NCBI GenBank assembly: GCA_903932705.1
Contig: CAIZHC010000231.1
Coordinates: forward strand, 1-5,214
DNA length: 5,214 nucleotides
Origin: an uncultured Actinomycetes bacterium
GTDB lineage: Bacteria > Actinomycetota > Actinomycetes > Nanopelagicales > Nanopelagicaceae
Direction: 5' to 3'
Shown: in pieces, positions 1-5,214 of the stretch
How positions within the stretch are numbered: the first letter of the stretch is position 1
Layout: every line of letters starts with the position of its first letter
Translations under genes and position numbers: made by a program
Notes under the pieces: model-generated
Seen by the model: only the letters and a program-made list of their open reading frames with translations
What the model was told of the DNA's origin: nothing
Database searches by the model: none

Positions 1-1038
1 GATCGCACCAAAGCCCTAGATACCGCCCTAGCCCAGATTGAGCGTCAGTTCGGTAAGGGCTCAGTAATGAAGATGGGCGATCGCGGCCCAGTAGTTCAAG
101 AGGTAATCCCAACCGGATCTATCGCTCTTGATATCGCCCTCGGGATTGGCGGATTGCCACGAGGACGTATCGTTGAAATTTATGGACCTGAATCCTCAGG
201 TAAGACCACAGTCGCGCTCCATGCAATTGCAAATGCTCAGAAGAATGGCGGCATCGCAGCATTTATCGATGCTGAGCATGCTCTCGATCCTGAGTATGCA
301 AAGAAGCTGGGCGTAGATATTGATGCACTTCTCGTTTCACAGCCAGATACTGGTGAGCAAGCACTTGAGATCATGGATATGTTGATTCGCTCTGGGGCAC
401 TCGACATCATCGTCGTTGACTCAGTTGCAGCGCTTGTTCCTCGCGCCGAAATTGAGGGCGAGATGGGTGATTCACATATGGGTCTTCAGGCTCGTTTGAT
501 GTCTCAAGCGCTACGTAAGATCACCGGCGCACTCCACCAATCAAACACAACTGCAATCTTCATCAACCAGCTGCGTGAGAAGATCGGCGTCTTCTTCGGT
601 ACTCCTGAGACAACTACCGGAGGTAAGGCGCTTAAGTTCTACGCCTCTATCCGTTTGGATGTCCGCCGAATTGAGACCCTCAAGGATGGCCAAGAAGCGG
701 TCGGTAACCGTACTCGCGTCAAAGTTGTGAAGAACAAGATGGCCCCACCTTTCAAGCAGGCAGAGTTCGACATCATTTACGGCGTAGGAATTTCACGTGA
801 AGGTTCATTGATTGACCTGGGCGTTGAAGTTGGCGTCGTTAAGAAGTCCGGTGCTTGGTACACCTATGAAGGTGATCAACTCGGACAGGGTAAAGAGAAC
901 TCTCGTAACTTCTTGATTGATAATCCTGATCTCGCAAATGAGATTGAGACAAAGATTCGCGATCACTATGTTCCAGTCGTTATCGATCCAGAGTTGGTTG
1001 CTGCAATTGATGAGGCAACTTCAGAGGTTGATTTCTAA
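1..1038 (+). CDS. recA: Recombinase RecA (5' end cut by window edge)
   Basis: RecA forms ATP-dependent filaments on single-stranded DNA, carries out homologous strand exchange and triggers LexA self-cleavage in the SOS response. The frame is open from base 1 and shows 345 residues; by comparison with known RecA starts only about five codons are missing, so the ATG at 67 is internal. In visible-residue numbering the Walker A motif GPESSGKT is at 62-69, the catalytic Glu in DAEHALDP at 92, the Walker B Asp ending IIVVD at 140, and the sensor Gln in FINQLREK at 190. All are offset by four from E. coli E96, D144 and Q194. The L2 loop follows ([13 protein letters not shown]), with Phe198 where Met is usual. 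The C-terminus is short and acidic (ending EATSEVDF). No intein interrupts it, unlike M. tuberculosis RecA. recX begins 3 bases after the TAA. Confidence 0.98.
   Translation, partial: DRTKALDTALAQIERQFGKGSVMKMGDRGPVVQEVIPTGSIALDIALGIGGLPRGRIVEIYGPESSGKTTVALHAIANAQKNGGIAAFIDAEHALDPEYAKKLGVDIDALLVSQPDTGEQALEIMDMLIRSGALDIIVVDSVAALVPRAEIEGEMGDSHMGLQARLMSQALRKITGALHQSNTTAIFINQLREKIGVFFGTPETTTGGKALKFYASIRLDVRRIETLKDGQEAVGNRTRVKVVKNKMAPPFKQAEFDIIYGVGISREGSLIDLGVEVGVVKKSGAWYTYEGDQLGQGKENSRNFLIDNPDLANEIETKIRDHYVPVVIDPELVAAIDEATSEVDF
1023..1027 (+). promoter_or_regulatory. Possible weak ribosome binding site for recX
   Basis: AGAGG near the 3' end of recA is the only purine-rich Shine-Dalgarno-like string before the recX GTG. 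It sits 14 bases from the start codon, longer than the usual 5-9, so it would be weak. RecX may depend partly on ribosomes finishing recA, whose stop codon is 3 bases from the GTG. This is inference from spacing only. Confidence 0.3.
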
Positions 1039-1041
1039 GAC

Positions 1042-1527
1042 GTGGTTCACAAACCAGATGTAGCGGCTGATCCCTACTCTGACGCAATGTCGATGGCCTT
1101 ATACGCCCTCGCTCCTCGCGCCAAGAGTAGGGCTGAGCTGCACACACAACTCTTAAAGCGCGGAGTTGAGCCAGAGGTATCTGCCAACGTGCTCGACTCT
1201 CTGGAGTTGCAGGGTCTTCTTAACGATCTTGAGTTCGCCAAAATATGGAGCGAATCTCGCCGTCGCCAGAAGAAATTAAGTAGCGGAGTCATAATTCAAG
1301 AGCTTCGCACTAAAGGCGTTGCACAGGACATTATCGACGAGGTCATGCAGGAGTCAGATCCTGATGAGGAGTATGCGATGGCCTTTGCCCTCGCCGAACG
1401 TAAATATCGCTCTTGTGCTCACCTCGATGAGATGGTTATTTATCGCAGAGTTCACTCGCTCTTAGCTCGAAAGGGTTTTAGCCATCAGGTTACGTCCCGG
1501 ATTTTGAAGGAGCTCTTAGCCTCGTAA
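1042..1527 (+). CDS. recX: Regulatory protein RecX
   Basis: RecX binds RecA filaments and limits RecA ATPase and strand-exchange activity. The 161-residue product has the usual size and the all-helical three-repeat RecX build. The first repeat (about 15-55) contains SRAEL and LLKRGVEPEV. The second (about 56-104) contains the family signature GLLNDLEFAKIW followed by SRRRQKKLSSGVI and LRTKGV. The third (about 108-158) ends with LLARKGFS. The GTG start is chosen because recA's TAA lies in the same frame only one codon upstream, making GTG the first possible start, and because actinobacterial RecX proteins carry a short N-terminal lead before the first repeat. ATG at 1087 or 1093 would also keep the core domain. 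Location directly after recA strongly supports the call, and co-transcription with recA is likely. Confidence 0.93.
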   Translation: MVHKPDVAADPYSDAMSMALYALAPRAKSRAELHTQLLKRGVEPEVSANVLDSLELQGLLNDLEFAKIWSESRRRQKKLSSGVIIQELRTKGVAQDIIDEVMQESDPDEEYAMAFALAERKYRSCAHLDEMVIYRRVHSLLARKGFSHQVTSRILKELLAS

Positions 1528-1543
1528 GACCTAAGATTGACGC

Positions 1544-2977
1544 ATGAGCGCACGCACCTTTGTCGTAGAAACCTACGGCTGCCAGATGAATGTGCACGAT
1601 ACAGAGCGCATCGCAGGTCTTCTCTTAGATGCTGGTTATCAAGCAGCCCTCGAGGGAAGCACACCTGATTTAGTCGTCTTTAATACCTGTGCTGTCCGCG
1701 AGAATGCTGATAACAAGCTCTACGGCAACCTTAGCTTCTTAGCGCCACTCAAGAAGAGCAACCCTGATTTTCAGATTGCGGTGGGTGGGTGCATGGCGCA
1801 GAAGGATCAAGAGTCAATCATCAAGCGCGCCCCATATGTTGATGTGGTCTTTGGAACACACAACATTGGTTCACTTCCTGCGCTCCTTGAGAGAGCGAGA
1901 ATTGAAGAGGCCTCGCAAGTTGAGATTAAAGAGTCCCTCGAACATTTTCCCTCCACCTTGCCGGTGCGCCGTCACTCAGCATTTAGCGCTTGGGTATCGA
2001 TCTCGGTGGGTTGCAACAACACCTGCACCTTCTGCATCGTTCCCTCACTTCGTGGAATCGAGAAGGATCGCCCGCAAGCCGATATCTTGACTGAGGCGAG
2101 AGCGCTGGTAGAACAGGGCGTAGTCGAAATAACTCTGCTGGGTCAGAATGTAAATGCATATGGAGTCGACTTGGGTGAGCGCGGAGCATTCGCAAAGTTG
2201 ATTAAAGAAGTTGGTGCGATTGATGGACTGGAGCGCTTGCGTTTTATGTCCCCACATCCACGTGATTTCACGCAGGATGTTATTGATGCGATGGCAGAGA
2301 CACCAGCAGCGATGCCGCACCTCCACATGCCATTGCAATCTGGTTCTGATCGCATCTTGCAAGCGATGCGACGCTCCTATCGCTCAGATAGATATTTGAA
2401 GATTATTGAAGATGTTCGCAAAGCGATGCCCAATGCTGGAATCACCACCGATATCATCGTTGGATTCCCCGGTGAAACCGAGGGAGATTTCCAAGCAACT
2501 CTCGATGTAGTTAGCCAAGCGCGATTCACAGCCGCCTACACCTTCCAATACTCAAAGCGTCCTGGCACGCCTGCCGCAACGATGCCAGATCAAATAGGCG
2601 ACGAAGTGATGGCAGATCGATACACACGCTTACACAAATTGCAGCAGGAGATCTCAGGAGAGATAAATAAAGCATCTATCGGAAAGAGTTACGAAGTTCT
2701 GATCTCAGATCATGAGGGTCGTCATGACTCAGATCGCTCGCGGGTAAATGGACGCACCCCAGATTTTCGGTTGGTCCATGTGGAGAGCGATGACTCTCGT
2801 CCTGGAGATATTGCTGATGTAACCATTACTGAAGGTTCTCCAAACTTCATGATTGGTACTGTAAATTCGATTCGAAAGACCCGCGGGGGAGATGCCAATA
2901 CAGCGCGTGCCGCGGAAATCGGCGACAAATCAATCATGATTGGCATGCCAACTTTGCAGAAATTAAAGTCGTTGTGA
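1544..2977 (+). CDS. miaB: tRNA-2-methylthio-N6-dimethylallyladenosine synthase MiaB
   Basis: MiaB is a radical-SAM methylthiotransferase that converts i6A37 to ms2i6A37 in tRNAs reading UNN codons, using two 4Fe-4S clusters. The 477-residue product shows the three expected parts. The N-terminal methylthiotransferase domain has cluster-binding Cys13 (ETYGCQMN), Cys49 ([11 protein letters not shown]) and Cys83 (VGGCMAQ). The radical-SAM core (about 147-373) has Cys157, Cys161 and Cys164 in CNNTCTFC, followed by [25 protein letters not shown] and [18 protein letters not shown]-binding domain (about 376-443) contains [12 protein letters not shown] and RPGDIADV. The [11 protein letters not shown] and LGQNVNAYG blocks fit MiaB better than RimO or MtaB. 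A tail of about 35 residues follows TRAM and ends near IGMP. The ATG is the first possible start, as an in-frame TGA lies two codons upstream. No clear Shine-Dalgarno sequence is seen. Its stop overlaps the miaA start. Confidence 0.97.
   Translation: MSARTFVVETYGCQMNVHDTERIAGLLLDAGYQAALEGSTPDLVVFNTCAVRENADNKLYGNLSFLAPLKKSNPDFQIAVGGCMAQKDQESIIKRAPYVDVVFGTHNIGSLPALLERARIEEASQVEIKESLEHFPSTLPVRRHSAFSAWVSISVGCNNTCTFCIVPSLRGIEKDRPQADILTEARALVEQGVVEITLLGQNVNAYGVDLGERGAFAKLIKEVGAIDGLERLRFMSPHPRDFTQDVIDAMAETPAAMPHLHMPLQSGSDRILQAMRRSYRSDRYLKIIEDVRKAMPNAGITTDIIVGFPGETEGDFQATLDVVSQARFTAAYTFQYSKRPGTPAATMPDQIGDEVMADRYTRLHKLQQEISGEINKASIGKSYEVLISDHEGRHDSDRSRVNGRTPDFRLVHVESDDSRPGDIADVTITEGSPNFMIGTVNSIRKTRGGDANTARAAEIGDKSIMIGMPTLQKLKSL
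2974..2977 (+). other. miaB stop / miaA start overlap (GTGA)
   Basis: The miaA GTG and the miaB TGA share bases in a GTGA tetranucleotide, with no good Shine-Dalgarno sequence just upstream. This layout is typical of termination-reinitiation coupling, which would tie synthesis of MiaA to that of MiaB. The overlap is seen directly; coupling is inferred. Confidence 0.85.
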
Positions 2978-3876
2978 CCCTCATAGTTATTGCAGGAGCC
3001 ACCGCGACTGGCAAGAGCGATTTAGCAGTTGAGATAGCCCGAAAAATTGGTGGAGAAATTGTGAACGCTGACTCCATGCAGCTCTATCGTGGAATGGATA
3101 TCGGAACCGCAAAGCTAACTGTGGCAGAGCGCGAGGGGGTCTCTCATCACCTCCTTGATCTTGTCGATGTCTCAACTGATGTCAATGTTGCTTGGTATCA
3201 AGAGCAAGCACGCGAAGTAATCGATGGCTTACTTGCCAAAGGAGTTCCAGCAATTGTTGTTGGAGGCACTGGCTTCTACATCAAAGCGATACTCGATGAC
3301 TTGAATTTCCCAGATACTGATCCCGCAGTCCGCGAGAAGTTGACTTTGGAAGCTGAGAAAATTGGTGGAGATGCTCTCCATAAGAGATTGGGCATTTTAG
3401 ATCCAGCCGCTGCCGCCGCAATCCCGCGTGAGAATGTGCGTCGCGTTATTCGAGCTTTAGAGGTTATAGAAATTACCGGCAAACCATTTACGGCAAATCT
3501 GCCACGAGAGAATTCCACGAAATATCCAGATGCGCTTCAATTTGGGCTAACGATGGATCGCGAGCTCTTGGATATACGTGTTGATAAGCGCGTTGAGCTG
3601 ATGTTTGAAAAAGGCTTAGTCGCTGAAGTCGAGCAACTTATTGAGCAAGGTTTATTGGAGGGTAAGACCGCCCGCGCCGCACTTGGCTATGCCCAAGTTA
3701 TTTCCATGCTCGCTGGAGATATCTCACTGGAGCAAGCAATTTCCGATACCAAGCTAGCCACTCGACAATATATTCGCAGACAAGAGACCTGGTTTCGTCG
3801 TGATCAACGTATCTCTTGGCTTGATTCAGATTCAAATCGCGTAGAGACAATCGAGAAGGCTATTCTGAACGCATGA
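2974..3876 (+). CDS. miaA: tRNA dimethylallyltransferase MiaA
   Basis: MiaA transfers the dimethylallyl group from dimethylallyl diphosphate to N6 of A37 in UNN-decoding tRNAs, producing the i6A substrate of MiaB. The 300-residue protein has normal family length. It shows the P-loop GATATGKS at 8-15 (usually GPTxxGKS/T, here Ala9 for Pro), the block [17 protein letters not shown] at 31-47 containing the conserved catalytic Asp33, GVSHHLLD at 55-62, [10 protein letters not shown] at 96-105, [15 protein letters not shown], and the C-terminal [10 protein letters not shown] at 268-277. The GTG start places the P-loop eight residues in, as in relatives. It overlaps the miaB TGA by four bases (GTGA), so translation is probably coupled. 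Upstream purines are weak (AAAG). The 3' end overlaps dapF. Confidence 0.97.
   Translation: MTLIVIAGATATGKSDLAVEIARKIGGEIVNADSMQLYRGMDIGTAKLTVAEREGVSHHLLDLVDVSTDVNVAWYQEQAREVIDGLLAKGVPAIVVGGTGFYIKAILDDLNFPDTDPAVREKLTLEAEKIGGDALHKRLGILDPAAAAAIPRENVRRVIRALEVIEITGKPFTANLPRENSTKYPDALQFGLTMDRELLDIRVDKRVELMFEKGLVAEVEQLIEQGLLEGKTARAALGYAQVISMLAGDISLEQAISDTKLATRQYIRRQETWFRRDQRISWLDSDSNRVETIEKAILNA
3853..3859 (+). promoter_or_regulatory. Possible ribosome binding site for dapF
   Basis: GAGAAGG inside the 3' end of miaA is the best Shine-Dalgarno-like string before the dapF ATG. The 13-base spacing is longer than optimal, so it may only assist reinitiation at the overlapping stop/start. Confidence 0.35.
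3873..3876 (+). other. miaA stop / dapF start overlap (ATGA)
   Basis: The dapF ATG and the miaA TGA share an ATGA tetranucleotide, implying one transcript and probable translational coupling. The overlap is seen directly; coupling is inferred. Confidence 0.85.
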
Positions 3877-4658
3877 TTGCAACCTACGGACACGGAACTC
3901 ACAATGACTTTGTGCTGCTCTTTGATCCTGAGAACGAGATCGAAATTTCAGCAGATCAGATAGCCCGCATCTGCAATCGTGAATCTGGAGTTGGTAGTGA
4001 CGGCTTTATCCGAATCACCAAGCGCGACTCCAAATGGTTTATGGATTATCGAAACCAAGATGGATCAATCGCGGAGATGTGCGGAAATGGCATTCGAGTA
4101 ATGGCTCGCTATCTGGTTGAACGTGGCCATCAGGGCGAGGGTATCTTTGCAATAAATACCCGTGCCGGGATGAAATATTTGGCAGTTCCTGCAGATGCAG
4201 ATATCTCTGTAAATATGGGACAGGTCAGTGAGATCTATGACGAAGTAACTGTCAACGTCGGTGATCACTCATGGAGCGCCACCCACATCGATGTCGGAAA
4301 TCCGCACGCCGTCGCATTCGTTGAGGATCTCGCTGCGCTTGGAGATCTCAAAGAGGCACCTGCAGTTGATGGCGATTACCCAGATGGCGTCAACGTGGAA
4401 TTTGTTACCTTCCTACCCAATGGCGAACTTGCGATGCGCGTTCATGAGCGTGGGGTGGGAGAGACGCAGTCATGTGGAACTGGCACAGTTGCCGTTGCTC
4501 TAGCTGCCACTCTGCATATGAAGCAGAAACTTCCCTCACGCTGGGTGATTAATCCTCCCGGTGGACGATTAATTGTTGATATCGATGGCCACAGTAATGC
4601 CACACTTATAGGACCTGCCGTACTCGTGCGTGATGTAGAACTGGATGCTTATCTGTGA
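3873..4658 (+). CDS. dapF: Diaminopimelate epimerase DapF
   Basis: DapF is a cytosolic, cofactor-independent racemase that converts LL- to meso-diaminopimelate, the precursor of lysine and the peptidoglycan cross-linking residue. The 261-residue product, slightly short for the family, carries both catalytic cysteines: Cys70 in MCGNGIRV and Cys201 in GETQSCGTGT. Substrate-contact residues matching E. coli are visible: Asn11 (THNDF), Asn61 (NQDGS), Asn143 (VGNPHAV), Asn174 (GVNVEF) and the Glu192-Arg193 pair (HERG). The spacing between these residues also agrees with the E. coli enzyme. The second-lobe motif NPPGGRL is present. The start MIATYGHGT lines up with the actinobacterial MIxxxGHGT form, supporting this ATG, which overlaps the miaA TGA (ATGA). 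The 3' end overlaps hflX. No key residue is missing, so the enzyme should be active. Confidence 0.98.
   Translation: MIATYGHGTHNDFVLLFDPENEIEISADQIARICNRESGVGSDGFIRITKRDSKWFMDYRNQDGSIAEMCGNGIRVMARYLVERGHQGEGIFAINTRAGMKYLAVPADADISVNMGQVSEIYDEVTVNVGDHSWSATHIDVGNPHAVAFVEDLAALGDLKEAPAVDGDYPDGVNVEFVTFLPNGELAMRVHERGVGETQSCGTGTVAVALAATLHMKQKLPSRWVINPPGGRLIVDIDGHSNATLIGPAVLVRDVELDAYL
4655..4658 (+). other. dapF stop / hflX start overlap (GTGA)
   Basis: The hflX GTG overlaps the dapF TGA. An in-frame TGA at 4631-4633 with no start codon between makes this GTG the first possible hflX start. No Shine-Dalgarno sequence is evident upstream, so reinitiation after dapF is the likely route. Confidence 0.75.
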
Positions 4659-5214
4659 ACCATGGTGATGAACCGCTCGATATAGATATCGATCAACTTC
4701 TGCGAGAAAGTGCTCGAGCTGCCGCCGAATATGACTCCGCTGAGAGCGATGAGAGTAATCAACAAGATTTACAAGACCGCCAAGCGTTGCGCCGCGTCTC
4801 AGGTTTATCCACCGAACTTCAAGATGTTAATGATGCCGAGTATCGCCAACTTCGCCTGGAGAAAGTTGTATTGGTTGGAGTCTGGACAGAGGGAACAGCT
4901 CAAGATGCCGAGAACTCCATGAAAGAACTGGCAGCCCTCGCCGAAACAGCGGGTTCGGAAGTTATGGAAGGTTTTGTACAGCGCCGGGATAAGCCAGATG
5001 CCTCAACATTTATTGGATCTGGAAAAGTTGCAGAGGTTAAACAATCTGTCATCGCAACTGGCGCAGATACCGTTGTCTGTGACGGTGAATTATCTCCCGC
5101 CCAACTTCGCACCTTGGAATCAAAGTTAAAAGTGAAGGTGATTGATCGCACCGCGCTCATCTTGGATATCTTCGCGCAGCACGCCAAATCTCGTGAGGGT
5201 AAGGCCCAGGTAGA
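4655..5214 (+). CDS. hflX: GTPase HflX, N-terminal part (3' end cut by window edge)
   Basis: HflX is a ribosome-binding GTPase that splits stalled or stress-inactivated ribosomes. The window holds 186 codons plus two bases, open to the right edge: the HflX-specific N-terminal domain, without the G domain. Residues 1-60 are polar and acidic with little conservation, including DIDID and a Glu/Asp/Gln-rich run at 25-43. The conserved domain begins near EYRQLRLEKVVLVGVWT (62-78). It continues with RRDKPDASTFIGSGKV (about 110-125), CDGELSPAQLRTLE, then KVKVIDRTALILDIF and AQHAKSREGKAQV at the edge; this last block is highly characteristic of HflX. Because the gene runs off the window, GTPase motifs G1-G5 cannot be checked. 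HflX directly after dapF is the actinobacterial arrangement. The GTG start overlaps dapF. Confidence 0.95.
   Translation, partial: MNHGDEPLDIDIDQLLRESARAAAEYDSAESDESNQQDLQDRQALRRVSGLSTELQDVNDAEYRQLRLEKVVLVGVWTEGTAQDAENSMKELAALAETAGSEVMEGFVQRRDKPDASTFIGSGKVAEVKQSVIATGADTVVCDGELSPAQLRTLESKLKVKVIDRTALILDIFAQHAKSREGKAQV

Noticed and set aside
1039..1041. Search for inteins or insertions in recA and for a recA-recX fusion
   Set aside because: RecA is continuous through all motifs, and the in-frame TAA separates it from recX although both are in the same frame. There is no sign of readthrough signals.
1043..1056. Small hairpin TGGTT-CACA-AACCA at the recX start codon
   Set aside because: A 5-bp stem with a 4-base loop is expected several times by chance in 5 kb and has only two G-C pairs. 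It has no T-run, so it is not a terminator, and a role in covering the start is unsupported.
2045..2362. Antisense open frame of about 105 codons opposite miaB
   Set aside because: It lies wholly inside the radical-SAM core of miaB, has an unusual composition (runs of Cys, Arg and His) and matches no family I recognise. It is a shadow of the real gene. The same holds for the other antisense frames at 1074-1292, 1983-2195, 2722-2946, 2987-3175, 3276-3518, 4065-4268 and 4900-5187.
1..2740. GATC appears somewhat often (about 26 by eye in the first half, where roughly 11 are expected by chance)
   Set aside because: Many sites arise from Asp/Ile/Arg codon pairs and fall in-frame in coding sequence. 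There is no clustering or spacing pattern, and no methylase gene is in view.
4710..4922. Plus-strand open frame of about 70 codons after dapF
   Set aside because: It is out of frame with the clearly recognisable HflX reading frame that begins at 4655 and has no family features.
1..5214. Search for a novel defence, mobile or RNA-based system
   Set aside because: Every base lies in or within 16 bases of a recognised housekeeping gene. No direct or inverted repeats, tRNA-like fold, att site or unexplained coding region was seen.

Overview
This window is a compact, all-plus-strand run of six housekeeping genes in the order recA (lacking only its first few codons) - recX - miaB - miaA - dapF - hflX (cut by the right edge). 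All six are identified from conserved motifs. There is no gene-free stretch: the largest gap is 16 bases (recX to miaB), and three of the five junctions are 4-base stop/start overlaps.

Organism (inference): this gene order is the classic actinobacterial one, as in Mycobacterium and Streptomyces, where recA-recX is followed by miaB, miaA, dapF and hflX, usually with extra genes in between. The proteins also read as actinobacterial, for example the GHGT start of DapF, the [17 protein letters not shown] block of MiaA and the LREKIGV stretch of RecA. Hand-sampled lines give a base composition near 50% GC, low for the phylum. Together with the very tight packing this suggests a streamlined, low-GC actinobacterium such as the freshwater acI / Nanopelagicales type. 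That placement is not proven by the window.

Layout: RecA (strand exchange and SOS signalling) is followed after 3 bases by its modulator RecX. After 16 bases comes the tRNA A37 hypermodification pair MiaB and MiaA, then DapF (meso-diaminopimelate for lysine and peptidoglycan), then the ribosome-associated GTPase HflX. MiaA makes i6A37 and MiaB converts it to ms2i6A37, so these neighbours act one after the other, although the gene for the second enzyme comes first. No promoter, terminator, RNA gene, mobile element, repeat array or CRISPR was found. Any recA promoter and SOS box would lie upstream of base 1.

I found no previously undescribed system. The points worth a second look are modest: the stop/start overlaps and weak ribosome binding sites along the operon, a Met-to-Phe change in the RecA L2 loop, an atypical P-loop in MiaA, a MiaB C-terminal tail, and the absence of a recA/recX terminator.
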